A stretch of 64,000 nucleotides of DNA from Euryodendron excelsum (Eukaryota; Streptophyta; Magnoliopsida; Ericales; Pentaphylacaceae), in contig CM065384.1 of assembly GCA_033060915.1 (NCBI GenBank), positions 35,553,501-35,617,500 of the forward strand. Direction: 5' to 3'. Both the position numbers and the translations under genes were made by a program. The notes below the pieces were generated by a model, which ran no database searches, was not told the DNA's origin, and saw nothing but the letters and a program-made list of their open reading frames with translations. Shown piece by piece: positions 41,649-52,920 of the stretch (its first letter is position 1; the number at the start of each line of letters is the position of its first letter).

Positions 41649-42305
41649 CTAGACGCCAGGAAGGTCTGGCCTGCTTATGCCCACCTCTTCTAGGTCTTCC
41701 AATGGTTTTCCTCTTCGCATCTCTTCTTCGTCTCGTACTTCCAGCTCCTTTATCACTAGAGTTTCTTTGACAACGTCCCCCTTAAAGGACGCTATGAAGC
41801 ACTCCCTTATTGTCACTTGGTCGCCTTTTACTATTCCCACTCCGTGGTCAATTGGAAACTTCAACTTTAGGTGGTAGGTGGAGGTTACTACTTTGAATTT
41901 GTTTAAGGTTGTTCGCCCTATGGTCACGTTATAGGCCGAGGGATAGTCCCCCACCAGAAAGTTTATTAGTTTGGTTGCCTACTGGGGTCCATCCCCCAAG
42001 GTAACTGGTAGTTTTATGGACCTTCGAGGGGTTACCCTATCTCCTGTAAACCCTACCAGTAGGAAAATAATGGGCTTCAAGGCCTCTTTTTGTATCTGTA
42101 GCAGCTTGAATGCTTCCCAGAATAGGATGTCTATTGAACTGCCGCTGTCAATCAGGATCCTCTTGGTCTGGAAATTGGAAATGATGGCGCTGATTACTAG
42201 GGGGTCATCATGGGGCTGACACTGCTCTGTAGCCTCTTCTTCGGTAAAGACGATGTTGGAGGATTCTGTACGAGGCTTCTTGTTTGGTTTCTTTATCGCG
42301 AACAC
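41649..42305 (-). pseudogene. Aspartic protease domain, Tat element 2
   Basis: Frame 42305-41979 has CQPHDDPLVISAIISNF, then RILIDSGSSIDILFWEAF with the catalytic DSG intact, and LLVGFTGDRVTP. Frame 41954-41649 continues with YNVTIGRTTLNKF. One stop or shift separates them. Element 1 has a stop codon where this copy has the Gln of CQPHDDP. Confidence 0.88.
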
Positions 42306-43853
42306 CTCCTTTGTTTACCTCACCTTTTGAACATAATTCTTCTTTACTGACGAGGATTCTCCCCCAACCAAATCCCCCATCAATGACCTGGATCTCCTTG
42401 ATCAAGTTCTGGTGTTGTGGGGCTTTTTTTGGGCTCTTCCATTCTGGAGCACTTGGCCTGTCACACCCTTGGCCCACCAAAACTTCCGAGGCAATCCTAT
42501 CTTATCAGATTTTTGACCTGCTGCTTGAGATAGATCCAATCATCGGTGTTATGTTCGTGATCCCTATAGAACCGACAATACTTTCTTTGGGTTGTCTGCT
42601 CTAGTGGGCTCCTCAACCTCTCGGGCCATTTTAGGTCCAGATCATTCTTGATCTCATTTATGATGTGCTCCAACGATACCGTTAGGAAGGTGAAGTTACG
42701 ATCGAAGCCAGCAAATCGATTGTTCACCCCCTCTATTCGGGCTATTGGTCTATTGAGTCTTTGGGTTTTCTTCTCTCTCTTATCTGTTATCGTCAACTAG
42801 CCTCCTCTTCTTATTGAGGTGAGAGTTAGTATCTCTAACTCGGTCACGCCTCGCATTCATGGCATCCTCCGCGTTCATGTGCTTCTAGGCTCTAAGCATA
42901 AGGTTAGATATGCTCTTTGGGGGTTCCTTAGCCAACGAGAACAGAAACTTATGGGTCCTCAAATTGCTCATAAAGGCTATAACCATGACCTTGTCATCAA
43001 CATCGTCCACCTCCAGGGTTTCCAAGTTGAACCTATTGATAAACTCCCTAAGTGTCTCCTCCTTCTTCTGCTTTACGTTGATTAAGCAATTGGCTGGTCT
43101 CCTTTGCCTTTGGCCTCCAATATAGTGTCATATGAATAGCTTATTGAGTTGGACAAAGGAACTAATAGTAGAGGGCTAGATTTGGTTGAACCACATTTTG
43201 GCAGCACCTTTGAGAGTGATCAGGAATGTCTTGCACATGATCTCGTCGAGAACGGCCTACAGCTGCATTAATGCCTTGAAGGTCTCAAGATGGTCCAAGC
43301 GGTCTTTGGTCCCATCAAACATTTCCAAAGTTCACATCTTGAACTTGGGTGGTAGGGCTACTCCTATCACCATCTGAGTGAAAGGGGAGTTAGTTCTGTT
43401 TGCCAACTCCTCTACGGTGTTGGTAGTCTTCGTCTCGATAACTTCCATGACCCCTATCAGCTAGGCTTGGAGGGTTCTGATACATTTGTCCCAGGTGGGG
43501 GGATTGTCCATTCAATCTCCTACGACTTCAATCTGCTGAGGGTAGTGCCGCAGGTGTGAACCTTGGGCGTTGCTGTGAGCCTCCTCTGTTTGGGCCCCTC
43601 CGATAGGGGGCAATACTCCATTAGGTGGTAATGTATCGCCGCTTGGGATGGCAAGATCTTCGTTCACGGGGCCGATATTGTCGTCCCTCCCTTAGTCTCT
43701 TGGTTGGGCTCCATGTTGCTGGCCTCTTCCTGGCACGGTGGGGAGTCACCGGAGCAACTCCTAATTCTAGGTTATCAGCATCTGCATGTTGGCCATTACA
43801 TCGGCCATTTGGGTCTCATGGGCCATAACTCGGTTTGCACTTTGTTTCTCCAT
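42306..43853 (-). pseudogene. gag: gag polyprotein region, Tat element 2
   Basis: The first ATG is at 43853 (MEKQSANRV, compare MEEQSTARI in element 1). The gag core has LPPKFKM then FDGTKDRLDHLE near 43340-43290 and FLFSLAKEPPKSISNLM near 42955. The zinc-knuckle-like YCRFYRDHEHNTDDWIYLKQ at about 42560-42500 has Trp where the last Cys is expected. Many stops (mostly TAG) are present. Confidence 0.83.
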
Positions 43854-43910
43854 TGGTTGTGGTAGATATGAAGCATCGAACCTGGTTTAGACCACAAAAA
43901 TGACGGAAAG

Positions 43911-43934
43911 GCGATTCTCATAAATAGTGCCAAC
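43911..43934 (-). other. Primer-binding site region of Tat element 2
   Basis: On minus, GTTGGCACTATTTATGAGAA follows the LTR end CTATCA, equivalent in place to GTTGGCGTCGTTTGTGG in element 1. It is decayed but recognisable and defines the true inner end of the LTR at 43935. Confidence 0.6.
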
Positions 43935-44563
43935 TGATAGATCAGTAAACTTATAAGGCTTGCCCCTAGGTCATGGTGAACGGCTCCGATTGACTGTGAA
44001 GAGAAGCTAGGTGAATGGACACCGGTGTGGTGTTTGCCAAGGACTCTCCGATGCTAAAGTTAGGTTTCAGGAGGATAATCTTGTAGAATTTTAGCTAGGG
44101 TTTTGTGTGCAAACCATGAGGAGAAAGGCTTAGATTACCTTTTATACTAGTGTGGCTTTTTGGAGTGGTCACAGGGATATCTGCAGGCGAGTAATGGAAA
44201 TGATAACCTTTCAACGTGGCGATGTGTCATTGGGTGATCAGTACATTGGAAGGGTAGTGGAGGATGCGGTTGTCCCCCCACATGTCATCCTTTTAGAGTT
44301 GCACTACCAGCTTTAGTGTCAGTTATCTAGGGGCTATTTGCAGTCATGGTCCCCACTGGCCGGGTGAGTAGGATGGTCGGTATATTTCTCCCCAGCATTG
44401 CTTGTTCGGTATAAGTCTAGCCGATGTTGATCTGTTGAGCATCGATCTTGCTCAATATCTACCGCTCGGTGATGCTTGAGTGCCACGTCATCTATCTCCA
44501 CTGGTCGGGTTCTTCGTAGAGGTGTGGTCTGCCTTTCACTGGAACCCTGGTCGACAATTGCCA
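43935..44563 (-). mobile_element. 5' LTR of Tat element 2 (629 bp)
   Basis: Runs TGGCAATTGTCGACC (44563) to CTATCA (43935) on minus. TATA box TATAAAA at 44140-44146 (minus). The outer 264 bp is shared with the truncated LTR at 34450-34713. The flank ACAAT at 44564 has no exact partner beyond the truncated LTR. Confidence 0.8.
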
Positions 44564-45038
44564 ACAATGGTTATCTTCAAAAGCCACTGATTGGAAGAAG
44601 ATGGCCAACAAGGTCTTTAGTTTTAACCTAAAATCTGCAGCTAATAGATGGCCAGCGATGGTCATATTCAAAAGCAACTAATTGGCTAGAGACATTTGAA
44701 AAATTCAAATGAATAGTAGCAAATAAAAATTGTAATATTAAAAGATTAAACTCTCCATTTTCTCATACAAACAGGGCGAAGATAGCCAAGAAAAAGAAAT
44801 AGAAGTTTAAGAAGTAAAGAATATACAAGAATTGCATACACAATCATGAAATTAACATTAGTCGCAAGATCAATTAGGTTGGAAAAAGGGTATTTTGACT
44901 TACAAAAACCACTAATAACTAAAAAAAGGTGGTGGGGTCCCACAATTCTTACACAAATATCAACACCACTTACGATGGTGCCAGCCTCCATAGCCACACC
45001 TCACTATTGATTTTTGCCTTTGTTTGCTTGAGAGAAAG

Positions 45039-45562
45039 TGTGGGCCCAATGAGAACTAAGCCCAAGACAAAAAGAAGACCAACCTAGGGAGATCAACCAA
45101 AGGATGCCAACCTTGTAGACCGAGCCCATGCCGATCACGGGCTAGGACCCAAGGCTAGCCCAAGGATCCTCATCCAAAAACTTACAAGGACCAATGGGTC
45201 CATAATACAAATCCTACTCCTAAGTGGAGTAGGACAAACAAAGGATAAGTCCAATGCATTAAACCAATTCAAACAAGGAAGATTTTTAGAAGGAAAGTGA
45301 CTCAAATTCACAAAGGGAACGTGGCATTTTGAAACTTATAAATACCCCCTAAATGCTAAAAGGAGAAGGTATGTTCACTTGAATTCTAACTCTTAATACT
45401 TTATTCGATTCATTGTGATTAAGCTTGCTAACTTAATCACCGAAGTGTCATCGGTCCAAAGAAGGTTGAGCTATTCTCATTATCTTATTCTCTTGCAGGT
45501 TGGTCGTGCTCGTTGAGTTCATTTGAGAGGTCAACCACGTCTTCCAAAAAATCCCACTTACA
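45039..45562 (+). mobile_element. Solo LTR of the gypsy element 3 family
   Basis: 524 bp from TGTGGGCCCAATGAG to CCCACTTACA, same family as 18339-18845. TATA-like TTATAAATACCCCC near 45336. Flanks are GAAAG (left) and AAAAG (right), a 5-bp TSD with one change. Copies A (near 25755) and B (near 29675) read GAGAAAGCAT uninterrupted and show the empty site. Confidence 0.88.
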
Positions 45563-45844
45563 AAAAGCATTTGAATTTGTGTGCTTTTTTTTTTTTTTTG
45601 TTTTTTTGGAAATGGAGGGTATTAGAGTGAGAAAACCCGTAAGTGCTTCGGCCATGGGATTTTAGAAAGAAGAGGGTGGTCTTTGTGGGGTACGGTATGG
45701 TGGTGAGAGTCTCCATGGCTTCCATCACCATAGAGACGGATCAATGGACCATTTCAATTTAGCCAATGTAATTATCGTCAAACCGAAGAGAATGTGGTTT
45801 GTTCAATTGTTTTGGCTAGTGCGGCGACAACGATGGATTCCGGT

Positions 45845-45906
45845 GATGCCACGACCATGGTCTTATGAGAACAAAGAAACTGAGAGATACATAGATGGGG
45901 TAGATC

Positions 45907-45953
<47 letters not shown>

Positions 45954-46162
45954 GGGGGGGGGGGTGAAATGATGATAGAGATATATTGGAGTGGCAGAGA
46001 TGGCAGAGATGGTGTGTGAGAGGCCAACGGTCGGGTAATGGGACCATTGAGTGATAGATTTGGGTGGAGGTTGAAGTGGGCAGGAGAAGTTGAAAATTGG
46101 TGTCACGACCCTGGTGTTATGAGAACAAAAAAAACTGAGAGATACACAGATGGGGTAAATCT

Positions 46163-46193
<31 letters not shown>

Positions 46194-46340
46194 GTGAGTG
46201 AGTGGGGGGGGTGAAATGAGGAGAGAGATAAAGTGGAGTGGCGGAGATGGTGTGTGAGAGGACAACGGTTGGGTAATGGGCCCATTGAGTGACAGATTTG
46301 GGCGGAGGTTGAAGTGGGTAGGAGAAGTTGAAAATTGATC
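45845..46340 (+). repeat. Tandem duplication inside copy C with (GA)n and poly(G)
   Basis: Two ~250-bp units (from about 45845 and 46106), each with GATACA.AGATGGGGTA, a (GA)n run (45907-45942; 46161-46190), and GGAGAAGTTGAAAATTG. A poly(G) run follows the first GA tract (about 45943-45964). It parallels the doubled unit in copy B. Confidence 0.8.
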
Positions 46341-46572
46341 ATAATCGTTGGTTTGAATTCAAATTAAATCTCAATCGTTCTAACCAATTGTATCTAACAC
46401 ACATTTTAAAAACCAGCTCCGTTTAATTATATAGATTTGGTAGCTCTCTCTTGTTTTTTTTTTTTTTTTTTTCCTTTTCTGCAAATATCTCCTCCTCTGT
46501 TTTATGATTGGTGGGATTTTGTCTCCTTGAGTGAATCCTTTGATTTGGAGTTTTCCTTTTTTTTCGTTGGGT

Positions 46573-46749
46573 AATGCTATATAATTAAAAAACATTATAT
46601 CGAATTTATACACAAAATGATGTGGTTGAATTGTGGACCCATCAATTTAAAATAAAAAAATCCACTAAGATACATTTTAATTATAAAACTGCCACTGTTA
46701 GATCATTATGGTACAAAATTATGTACAATAATTATAGAAGAATAATATT
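46573..46749. mobile_element. Small MITE-like element in copy C
   Basis: Counterpart of 26500-26664: left AATGCTATATAA, right AGAAGAATAATATT (mutated from AATAGCATT). Inner complementary words are ATGATGTGG and a decayed CATTAT partner. Confidence 0.5.
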
Positions 46750-47523
46750 TTTCTTTTTCTTTTTAGTGATTTCGGGTTTTCACATAGGTGATTTGGTCTC
46801 CTGAAATGCCTTCAGTTGCACACAACAAAATTTCCCGTTTTCTTTTGGGTGTTCAAGCACAAATCACAGTGAGAAGCTGCCCAAAAAAAAAAAAAAGATA
46901 TTGGAAAGTGGTATTAGACTTTATTGAAAATAACGTTCATTCTCATATTCAAAAGAAAATTTCTACACTTGGTTTGTTAACTGGAGGAAACACAGAAGGG
47001 AGGACTGAGGAGAAAATTAAAAATAAAATATTACAATAGAGAAAGAGGGGTTGTATTAAAGTAAGGCAAAAAGTTCATATTACAAGGAGAAAGAAAGGGA
47101 CAAAAAATAAGAGAAAGGGAAAGGGAAGGAAATAGTGAATGTTGTTTCCAAGGCAATTAAGACGTCGGAGTAGAATGTAATCGAATAGCTTAGCAAAGTC
47201 CATGCCTAAAATTCTCTCTGAGGTCTTTTTTTAATTTAATAGCACCGCAAAGAACAAATGACAAAAATATTTCCGAATGTGCATGTCAACCTAGCCATTT
47301 CACACGTACAATCATAGTCAATTCGATGGAAGATTTTTTTTATAGAATGATATATCTAAATGAAAGTCTGTCACTTTAAAAAAAAAAATCAACTACAATG
47401 ACTTTTAATTACAGGACTATCATTGACACATTATTCTGGGGGGAGTTTACGTACAAAAATTATGTGAAAATAGTAATTTTCTTGTATTAAATATCGGAAT
47501 GATAACCTTGAATTAAAGAGACT

Positions 47524-47844
47524 AGGGGTGCTCACAGGTCGGGTTGGGTCGGATTGGAAAGTCACCTGCCACTTGACCTGACAATATCAAGTTGAAGAAT
47601 TTTGAAACCGTATTCAACCCAATTGGTGATCGGGTTGGTTCGGATTGGGTGAATAAATAAAATTTCAGTGCAAAAAACAGGTTGGTTCGGGATGAAAAAA
47701 TAAAAACTTGCAACCCGAATCGAATATAGTCGGATTGGTCAAAATTCACCCTTTATTCACCTTTATAGTGATCAGGTCGAGTCGGACCGATCAGGTCAAG
47801 TCGGACAGATCAGTTGGCTGGGCTAGTCAATTTTTTGAACGGTC
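47524..47844. mobile_element. hAT-like MITE in copy C
   Basis: Starts AGGGGTGCTCACAGGTCGGG and ends TTTTTTGAACGGTC, the same insertion as 27555-27854 in copy A. The left flank AAGAGACT is kept; the right flank is lost (GGTCCTATTAG). It has grown slightly by repeated CGAGTCGGAC words near 47775-47805. Confidence 0.75.
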
Positions 47845-48757
47845 CTATTAGAATTTGCTACCCAAAAAAAAAAAAAAAAAAAACACTGTTATGGCTTGCC
47901 ACTTTGCGAACATTCATTGGGCCACATCAACAACAACATGACCATTATTCACAGCAAAACCGCATCCTATTCATGCTATGCAATGTGTTCACCATTTTAG
48001 AGAGGGACAACACTTTTAAAATGGCATTATCATAGGTAAATGGTTGTGTCTTCAAATTTAAAATTTCTTCAATGAGAAAATAATCACGAGTGTCACAAAC
48101 CAAACAAGAAAATATTTGCCTACGTCGGGTTGAATTGTGCAACTTGAGAGTTTGATAATTTGACTAATTATAATATGAGATTTGGATCATCAATTGATAA
48201 TTATAATATGAGTTTGATAATATCACTAATTATAATATTTTTTCTCAAAATTTTGATTTTAAAAAAGTAAAATACACGTGTGGTACTATTATTGATTCCT
48301 TTTAATTTATTCACTCTCAACTTCATTAATGCTATCCATTAATCAGCCATTGATCATTATAGTAAGATTTTTAATTATAATCCTCCTAAAAAACCTTTAC
48401 TAATCATAAATTATATTTTAAAATGGAAAGAACACAAACTCATACTTCAATCCTTGGCATAAGCAACATCTTTCCATGGATGAAGAAGAATAAGAGTAAA
48501 CCTTCTCATCAACTTTAATCAGGCACGTTCAATCCACCTTGGTTGGAATGGGATGGTCACTTATTTGGAGTAGACAAAGTTATAAGCACATATACATGTA
48601 CCCTCGTAAATACATACATTGCGAGAAGAAAAATGGTATTCTTTCAGAAAATTTCATCATTGACATTTTTGTTATTAAGAGCCACTATAACAAGTATTAT
48701 GTTTATAAGTGATTGATTCTCATTAAGCAAATCATTTTCGTAAAAAGTTCTATATGG

Positions 48758-48983
48758 GCTTTTTTTTCTTGACTAGATGTCCAGGCAAGTTTATGCGCAT
48801 CATGATTAATTTCGTAACTTATGTGTTCCCTTGTCCTACACAAATCAAGAAATTACCAACTCAAAGATCCTAGAATGACTCCAAGTAGTTGATAGTAATT
48901 AAGAATTTCGAAACTGACACCTTGTGAAGAGTAGACCTCCAGGCCTTAGGCCTTGACCACCAAACCAACCCTATGGGTTTCTG
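48758..48983 (-). mobile_element. SINE-like element (minus strand) in copy C
   Basis: Counterpart of 28799-29024. The minus strand starts GGGTTGGTTTGGTGGTCAAG (A-box-like) and ends GCATAAACTTGCC then TCTAGTCAAG plus an A-rich tail. Both copies share the position, so the insertion predates the segment duplication. Confidence 0.55.
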
Positions 48984-49160
48984 CTTTAATTTATTACCCT
49001 TGTTAGAAAGGGACTTTTTGGGGGAAAGGGATCCACAAAAAAAAGTCTCTAAGAGCATATTTAGGAAGTGTTTGAATGCGTTTTTTTACTAGTTTGTAGC
49101 TTAAGCTATTAAACTATGTTTGCCAGGGCCTTAAAAAAAGTAACTTTTAAAACTAGCTAT

Positions 49161-49784
49161 CAGTTTGAAAAGCTATTTAAAAAAAATTAATTTTTTAAAA
49201 CTAGTTTAAATTTTTGGCTTATGACTTTTTTATACTACAATTCAAACACCCGATTTGATAGAGTTGTGCACCTTGGTCATCAACCAAATACATTTATAGA
49301 TAATTTTCAATCCAAACATTTGAAAACCTAATAAAACCCCTTGTGAGTTGTGACTCCGCATACCCTTCTGCAACATACCCCTTATTCTCATCATATTTAT
49401 GTATTGAGGTTTTTGAACCTTATTAGGGGGCCAAACATGCGTCGTCCATGACTAAGTACACATGTTCATAATTATTGAAATAGGTTCGCTTTTTTCATGT
49501 TAGTTATAAATGGAAGTCAGAATCATACTTTTCTGTTAAAACTAAAAAATAAAATAAAATAGATATCTCTCTACCAAATTATTGTTATTTCATTGACGAC
49601 GTTAAATATAAAACATAGTGAAAGAAAGAGAACCATACATCTACCCATACCCCTAAGGGGATGGTGAGACAGAGTGAAGGAAAACTACAGTACCCAACTT
49701 ATATAATTTACTAATACTACTTCTACTACGACACCCAAATTAGATCATGAGAGAACGATGACATTAAGTAGGCCAGGCGAGGCT
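49161..49784. other. Intergenic, 3' flank of the small-protein gene
   Basis: AT-rich. I see no ORF, repeat end or RNA gene. It probably contains the 3' UTR of the minus-strand gene starting at 50138, but no convincing polyadenylation signal is singled out. Confidence 0.4.
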
Positions 49785-50138
49785 CTAAACACGACGACTA
49801 ACTCGGTCATCTTTAGTATGTGCTACAATGGGGTTAAAGTGCGCATTATTTTCTTGTGCAATTGCTTGAATTTCCGGGATATTGTCCACAAGTGCTACGA
49901 TGACCAACTTTCCCCTCCATCCAGTAGATGTTGCAAAGTGCACTGCTGCCTTCATCTCACCTTTGTCAAAAACCACAATGTGCTTGTAGTTTTTGCTTTC
50001 CATCCTCCGTATAATGCTAGAAATGCTTTCTTCATCAGCAGCTACTCTCTCCTCAGCATCCTTCAACATTTGATCTAGCTGTTTGAGAAGACTCTTAGCA
50101 GCACATTCCATCTCCGTCTCCTGGTTGCCTTGATCCAT
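49785..50138 (-). CDS. Conserved small protein, paralogue of 22078-22422; function unknown
   Basis: Single-exon minus-strand ORF of 117 codons, MDQGNQETEMEC to RRV with TAG. The ATG at 50138 is the first in frame that aligns with the paralogue's start. The N-terminal half is helical and charged (LLKQLDQMLKDAEERVA). The conserved core is KNYKHIVVFDKGEMKAA, FATSTGWRGKLVI, NIPEIQAIAQENNAHF. By eye the core is roughly two-thirds identical to the other copy while the N- and C-termini vary. No signal peptide or membrane span. Transcribed toward the other paralogue, 27 kb away. The family is not recognised; a stand-alone alpha/beta domain is a guess. Confidence 0.75.
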   Translation of the reverse strand: MDQGNQETEMECAAKSLLKQLDQMLKDAEERVAADEESISSIIRRMESKNYKHIVVFDKGEMKAAVHFATSTGWRGKLVIVALVDNIPEIQAIAQENNAHFNPIVAHTKDDRVSRRV

Positions 50139-50278
50139 TATCTTGTAGTTACAGAAGATAGATGTGTGTTTTGGAGAGAGAAATACACACAACACTCAGA
50201 GAGAGAGAGAGAGAGTACTTAATTGAGTGCTTTACTTTCCCAGGTAAATGTGAGAGTTTAAATGGAGGGGAAGAGATG

Positions 50279-50286
50279 TATTTATA
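50279..50286 (-). promoter_or_regulatory. TATA box of the inverted small-protein gene
   Basis: TATAAATA on minus, about 140 bp upstream of the ATG at 50138. A GA microsatellite (50199-50214) lies in the presumed 5' leader. Confidence 0.65.
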
Positions 50287-50289
50287 AGG

Positions 50290-51385
50290 AAATAGACTAG
50301 TTCGGCCCAACTTCATCCTCCCAATTTACCTTAATGGTCCAGTAACATGTACAGTAAATGTTCAATTGAAAAATGCATGGTATTCTTTCATAATTTTTGT
50401 GTGCATAATCTGGCATCAAAATGATGTGGGGTGGCAGTTCCACAACATCAAAATGATGAGTGGGTTGGAGGTTTTGCAATTTAAATTAGAGTTTAGTTTT
50501 GATGCACGGACATTGTAGAATTTTTTTACACAAACAAGGTTTCAGAGTTTGACACGTGTCTTTTAAAATTTAAGTATAACATAAACAAACAAAACTCATG
50601 GACACGTGTCGCATTCTAGTGCCCTGATGTGTAAACAAATTCTACACTGTCAATGCGCCAAAATTGAACTCTTTCAATTACTTCTGGTATATTTTCTTGT
50701 TTTTGTTTTAAATAGACTTACAATTCAAGGACAATGCTATCCTTTTAGAAAATTTGTGCATAAAACATCACCAACATAATGTGCCAATGACTTTTATAGT
50801 TAAGAACCATCATAATAGTTTTTTTTTTTTTAAATGAAAGAATCACATTTAACCACATTATTCCATACATAAATATTACAGGAATTTATTAATTGTATAG
50901 AATTACTCCTTTATTCAACTCTAATGTTTTTCTCTCTCGTGTTTTATCGTTTTTCCTTTTCTTTCTTTTTTTTTTCCTTCCTTTTTTCTGTTAAGTTTGG
51001 TGACCCATAACCCAATGTATCAATGTTTCGAAACTACACCGAGTGAACCAGCTAAAGTATCGGCTCAAGGTCACTGGTTCAATTATTGGTCAATCGGAAT
51101 CAAATTACATCATCTTATATCATAAATATGTATATGCAAAAGTTTATCGAAAAGCCAAAATTTTCTTAAATTCAAATGTTTTCTTTATTTGTAGAACTAC
51201 AAAAAATGATAATTAACAAAATAAAAAATTCATGGATGGCTGCTGAAGATGCTGATATATTCATAAGCTCTAAGAAGTCCATAAATTGAATTGATATATA
51301 TTTTCTTATATTATCTAACGGTGACAATATTTTTGCACTTGGTGGCACATATACATGGCAAACTCAATGAACCTTTTTAACCCTA
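50290..51385. other. Upstream intergenic region, no gene seen
   Basis: AT-rich. Paired GACACGTGTC words at 50551-50561 and 50601-50610 (each a palindrome with CACGTG core) sit about 270-330 bp upstream of the TATA box at 50279-50286; they could be G-box sites but may be chance or repeat-derived. No ORF. Confidence 0.35.
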
Positions 51386-51564
51386 AAGGGTTGACCTGAT
51401 GGTCAACGTCTGGGCCTAAGGATCTACTCCATCTTAGGTCTCTTCAAAGAGTTTGGTCTACTATTACCTAGTTTGTGTGGGACAGGAAAAGTGCAAAGGT
51501 CTCAAAATTAGTCGAGCTATGCATAAGCTGGCCAAGACACTTGGTTAGTGAAAGAAAAAAAAAA
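51386..51564 (+). mobile_element. SINE-like element with A-box-like start and poly(A)
   Basis: AGGGTTGACCTGATGGTCAA at the start resembles a Pol III A box region. The body has CTAGTTTGTGTGGGACAGG and AATTAGTCGAGC; it ends ACACTTGGTTAGTG with an A-rich tail. Related to copies at 18030-18167, 28799-29024, 48758-48983 and 51750-51866. Confidence 0.6.
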
Positions 51565-51749
51565 TAGTTCTTAAAGTCCCATAGAGAATATAGATATATG
51601 CATATATGTAATAATTATGCACATATCTATATTCACATAGTGGACCAGTTTATGTATGTGAAGCTATGTGTGCATTTTAATTTAGAGGGAGACAACATTA
51701 TGTGAGAAATTAGTAGGCATTATCATAGCCCAAGAACAGTTTTAAATTA

Positions 51750-51866
51750 TCTAGGTCTTTGATACGGTAGTTACCCGGTTTATGTAGAATAAGGGACTAC
51801 GTAGGTTTGAGAATTAATTAATGTATGCGCAAACTGATCCGAACAGCCAGTTAACGAGGAAAAAAG
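51750..51866 (+). mobile_element. SINE-like fragment (3' part)
   Basis: GTAGTTACCCGGTTTATGTAG, AGGGACTACGTAGG, GAATTAATTAATGTATGCGC and a final CAGTTAACGAGGAAAA follow the same word order as the 3' half of the element at 51386-51564 but are more diverged. Confidence 0.4.
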
Positions 51867-52920
51867 GTAAAGTTTTAAATTTAAAATTCCTGCCATGAGA
51901 ATAATAAGTATAACAACTTGATTCCAACATAACCTCACATAAGCACGTTGATGTAATGCAGGGGCAAGATCTACAATTTTTGTTTATGGTGAAATTTATA
52001 TACAATCATGAGTGAGAAATATAAATATTTCACTAACCAAGTGAAATATTATAAAATATACTCAAATAAAAAAAATAAATATAAATACATATCCAAATGG
52101 TACGTGGCCACATATACAAGGCTGGAGAATTTCTCCAAACTCAGATTAGAGAAAATCCATATCCATATTCACTACTTAGGGTCAAATAAATATAAACACA
52201 CAAGTTTGAAAAATAGTGAAAGTTGTCACCAGATAATTCCTAATGAAGTAGAGCGCTATGTGTTTCTTTTGTAATTTTGGATTTATATTGCTATTCTATA
52301 TACAATACTATAATAGATTGTATACCATGGATATAGTAGACGTTTAGATATAAAGTAGAGAACCATGTGTTTGTTTTACGTTGTTTTTTAATTTTTTTTT
52401 TATCCTAATTGATGAACTTATCTACATGTTAATGACATTCTCAAACTATTTGCTCTTCAGTTAATACACTCACAAGCACGAGAGTAACGTGCATGTAAGT
52501 GGAGAAGAGAAGTTAGCCTAGTAGTAGTAGTGCCTCCACCCGTGGCATAAAGTCATGGACTCAGCTTTATCTCATTTTTCCTAATTATTTGGCCCCTCCA
52601 ATATATTAAAATAAAAAATAAAAATTCATGTACCATAAAAAAATACTAATAAAGGGAAACAAGGGTGATAAAGCTACTTTTAATGAGTGCAGTTAACACC
52701 ATTTAACTTCACCCTAGAATCTCAGCATTTATTTCATGAAATCGGCAAATAGATAGCTTTCTCTAAGGCTATTGTACACTTTTCAATCCAAAAACTTTGG
52801 TTAACTCCAGAGTTAGTACGTACCCTGAAGAGAGGGGTTAACCTAAGTTGTCCAGCTAAAAATGTCGCGCTTACCCATGCCTTAAGTTATGGTCCGACTC
52901 ATCCCACCATCTATTTTTAA
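51867..52920. other. Intergenic, no gene seen
   Basis: AT-rich. The ORF at 52008-52274 is Lys/Tyr-rich low complexity and not credible as a gene. No repeat ends were identified. Confidence 0.4.

Larger units (their letters stand above)
34450..44563 (-). mobile_element. Tat-lineage Ty3/gypsy retrotransposon 2 (minus strand), one LTR truncated
   Basis: About 10.1 kb. Reading on minus from 44563: full LTR (44563-43935), primer-binding site, gag, protease, RT, RNase H, second RNase H, integrase (end 38649), tandem array, antisense gene (on plus), polypurine tract, truncated LTR (34713-34450). It has the same architecture as element 1 but is diverged in sequence. The comparable 264 bp of the two LTRs differ at about 36 positions by hand count (about 14%), so it is older than element 1. 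No intact protein. Confidence 0.9.
44564..49160 (+). repeat. Duplicated segment copy C
   Basis: Homologous to copy A from the GGTCTTTAGTTTT..CTGCA..CTAATAGATGGCC start to the TTTAGGAAGTGTTTGAATGCG tail. The left start is rearranged where Tat element 2 abuts it: 44564-44591 repeats a short later piece before the unit proper. It contains a solo LTR (45039-45562), a doubled 240-bp internal unit, two MITE-like insertions and a SINE-like insertion. No open gene. Confidence 0.8.

Noticed and set aside
34450..44563. Five-base flanks TCAAT/ACAAT of element 2 as a target-site duplication
   Set aside because: The left LTR is truncated at 34450, so its outer base is not the true terminus; the near-match is coincidental.
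45778..46342. Pro/Ser/Leu-rich minus ORFs over GA and poly(G) tracts (also 25939-26214, 29587-30392)
   Set aside because: Low-complexity translation of microsatellites.
52490..52560. GTTAGCCTAGTAGTAGTAGTGCCTCC as a tRNA gene or SINE head
   Set aside because: No cloverleaf could be drawn and no B box or tail follows.
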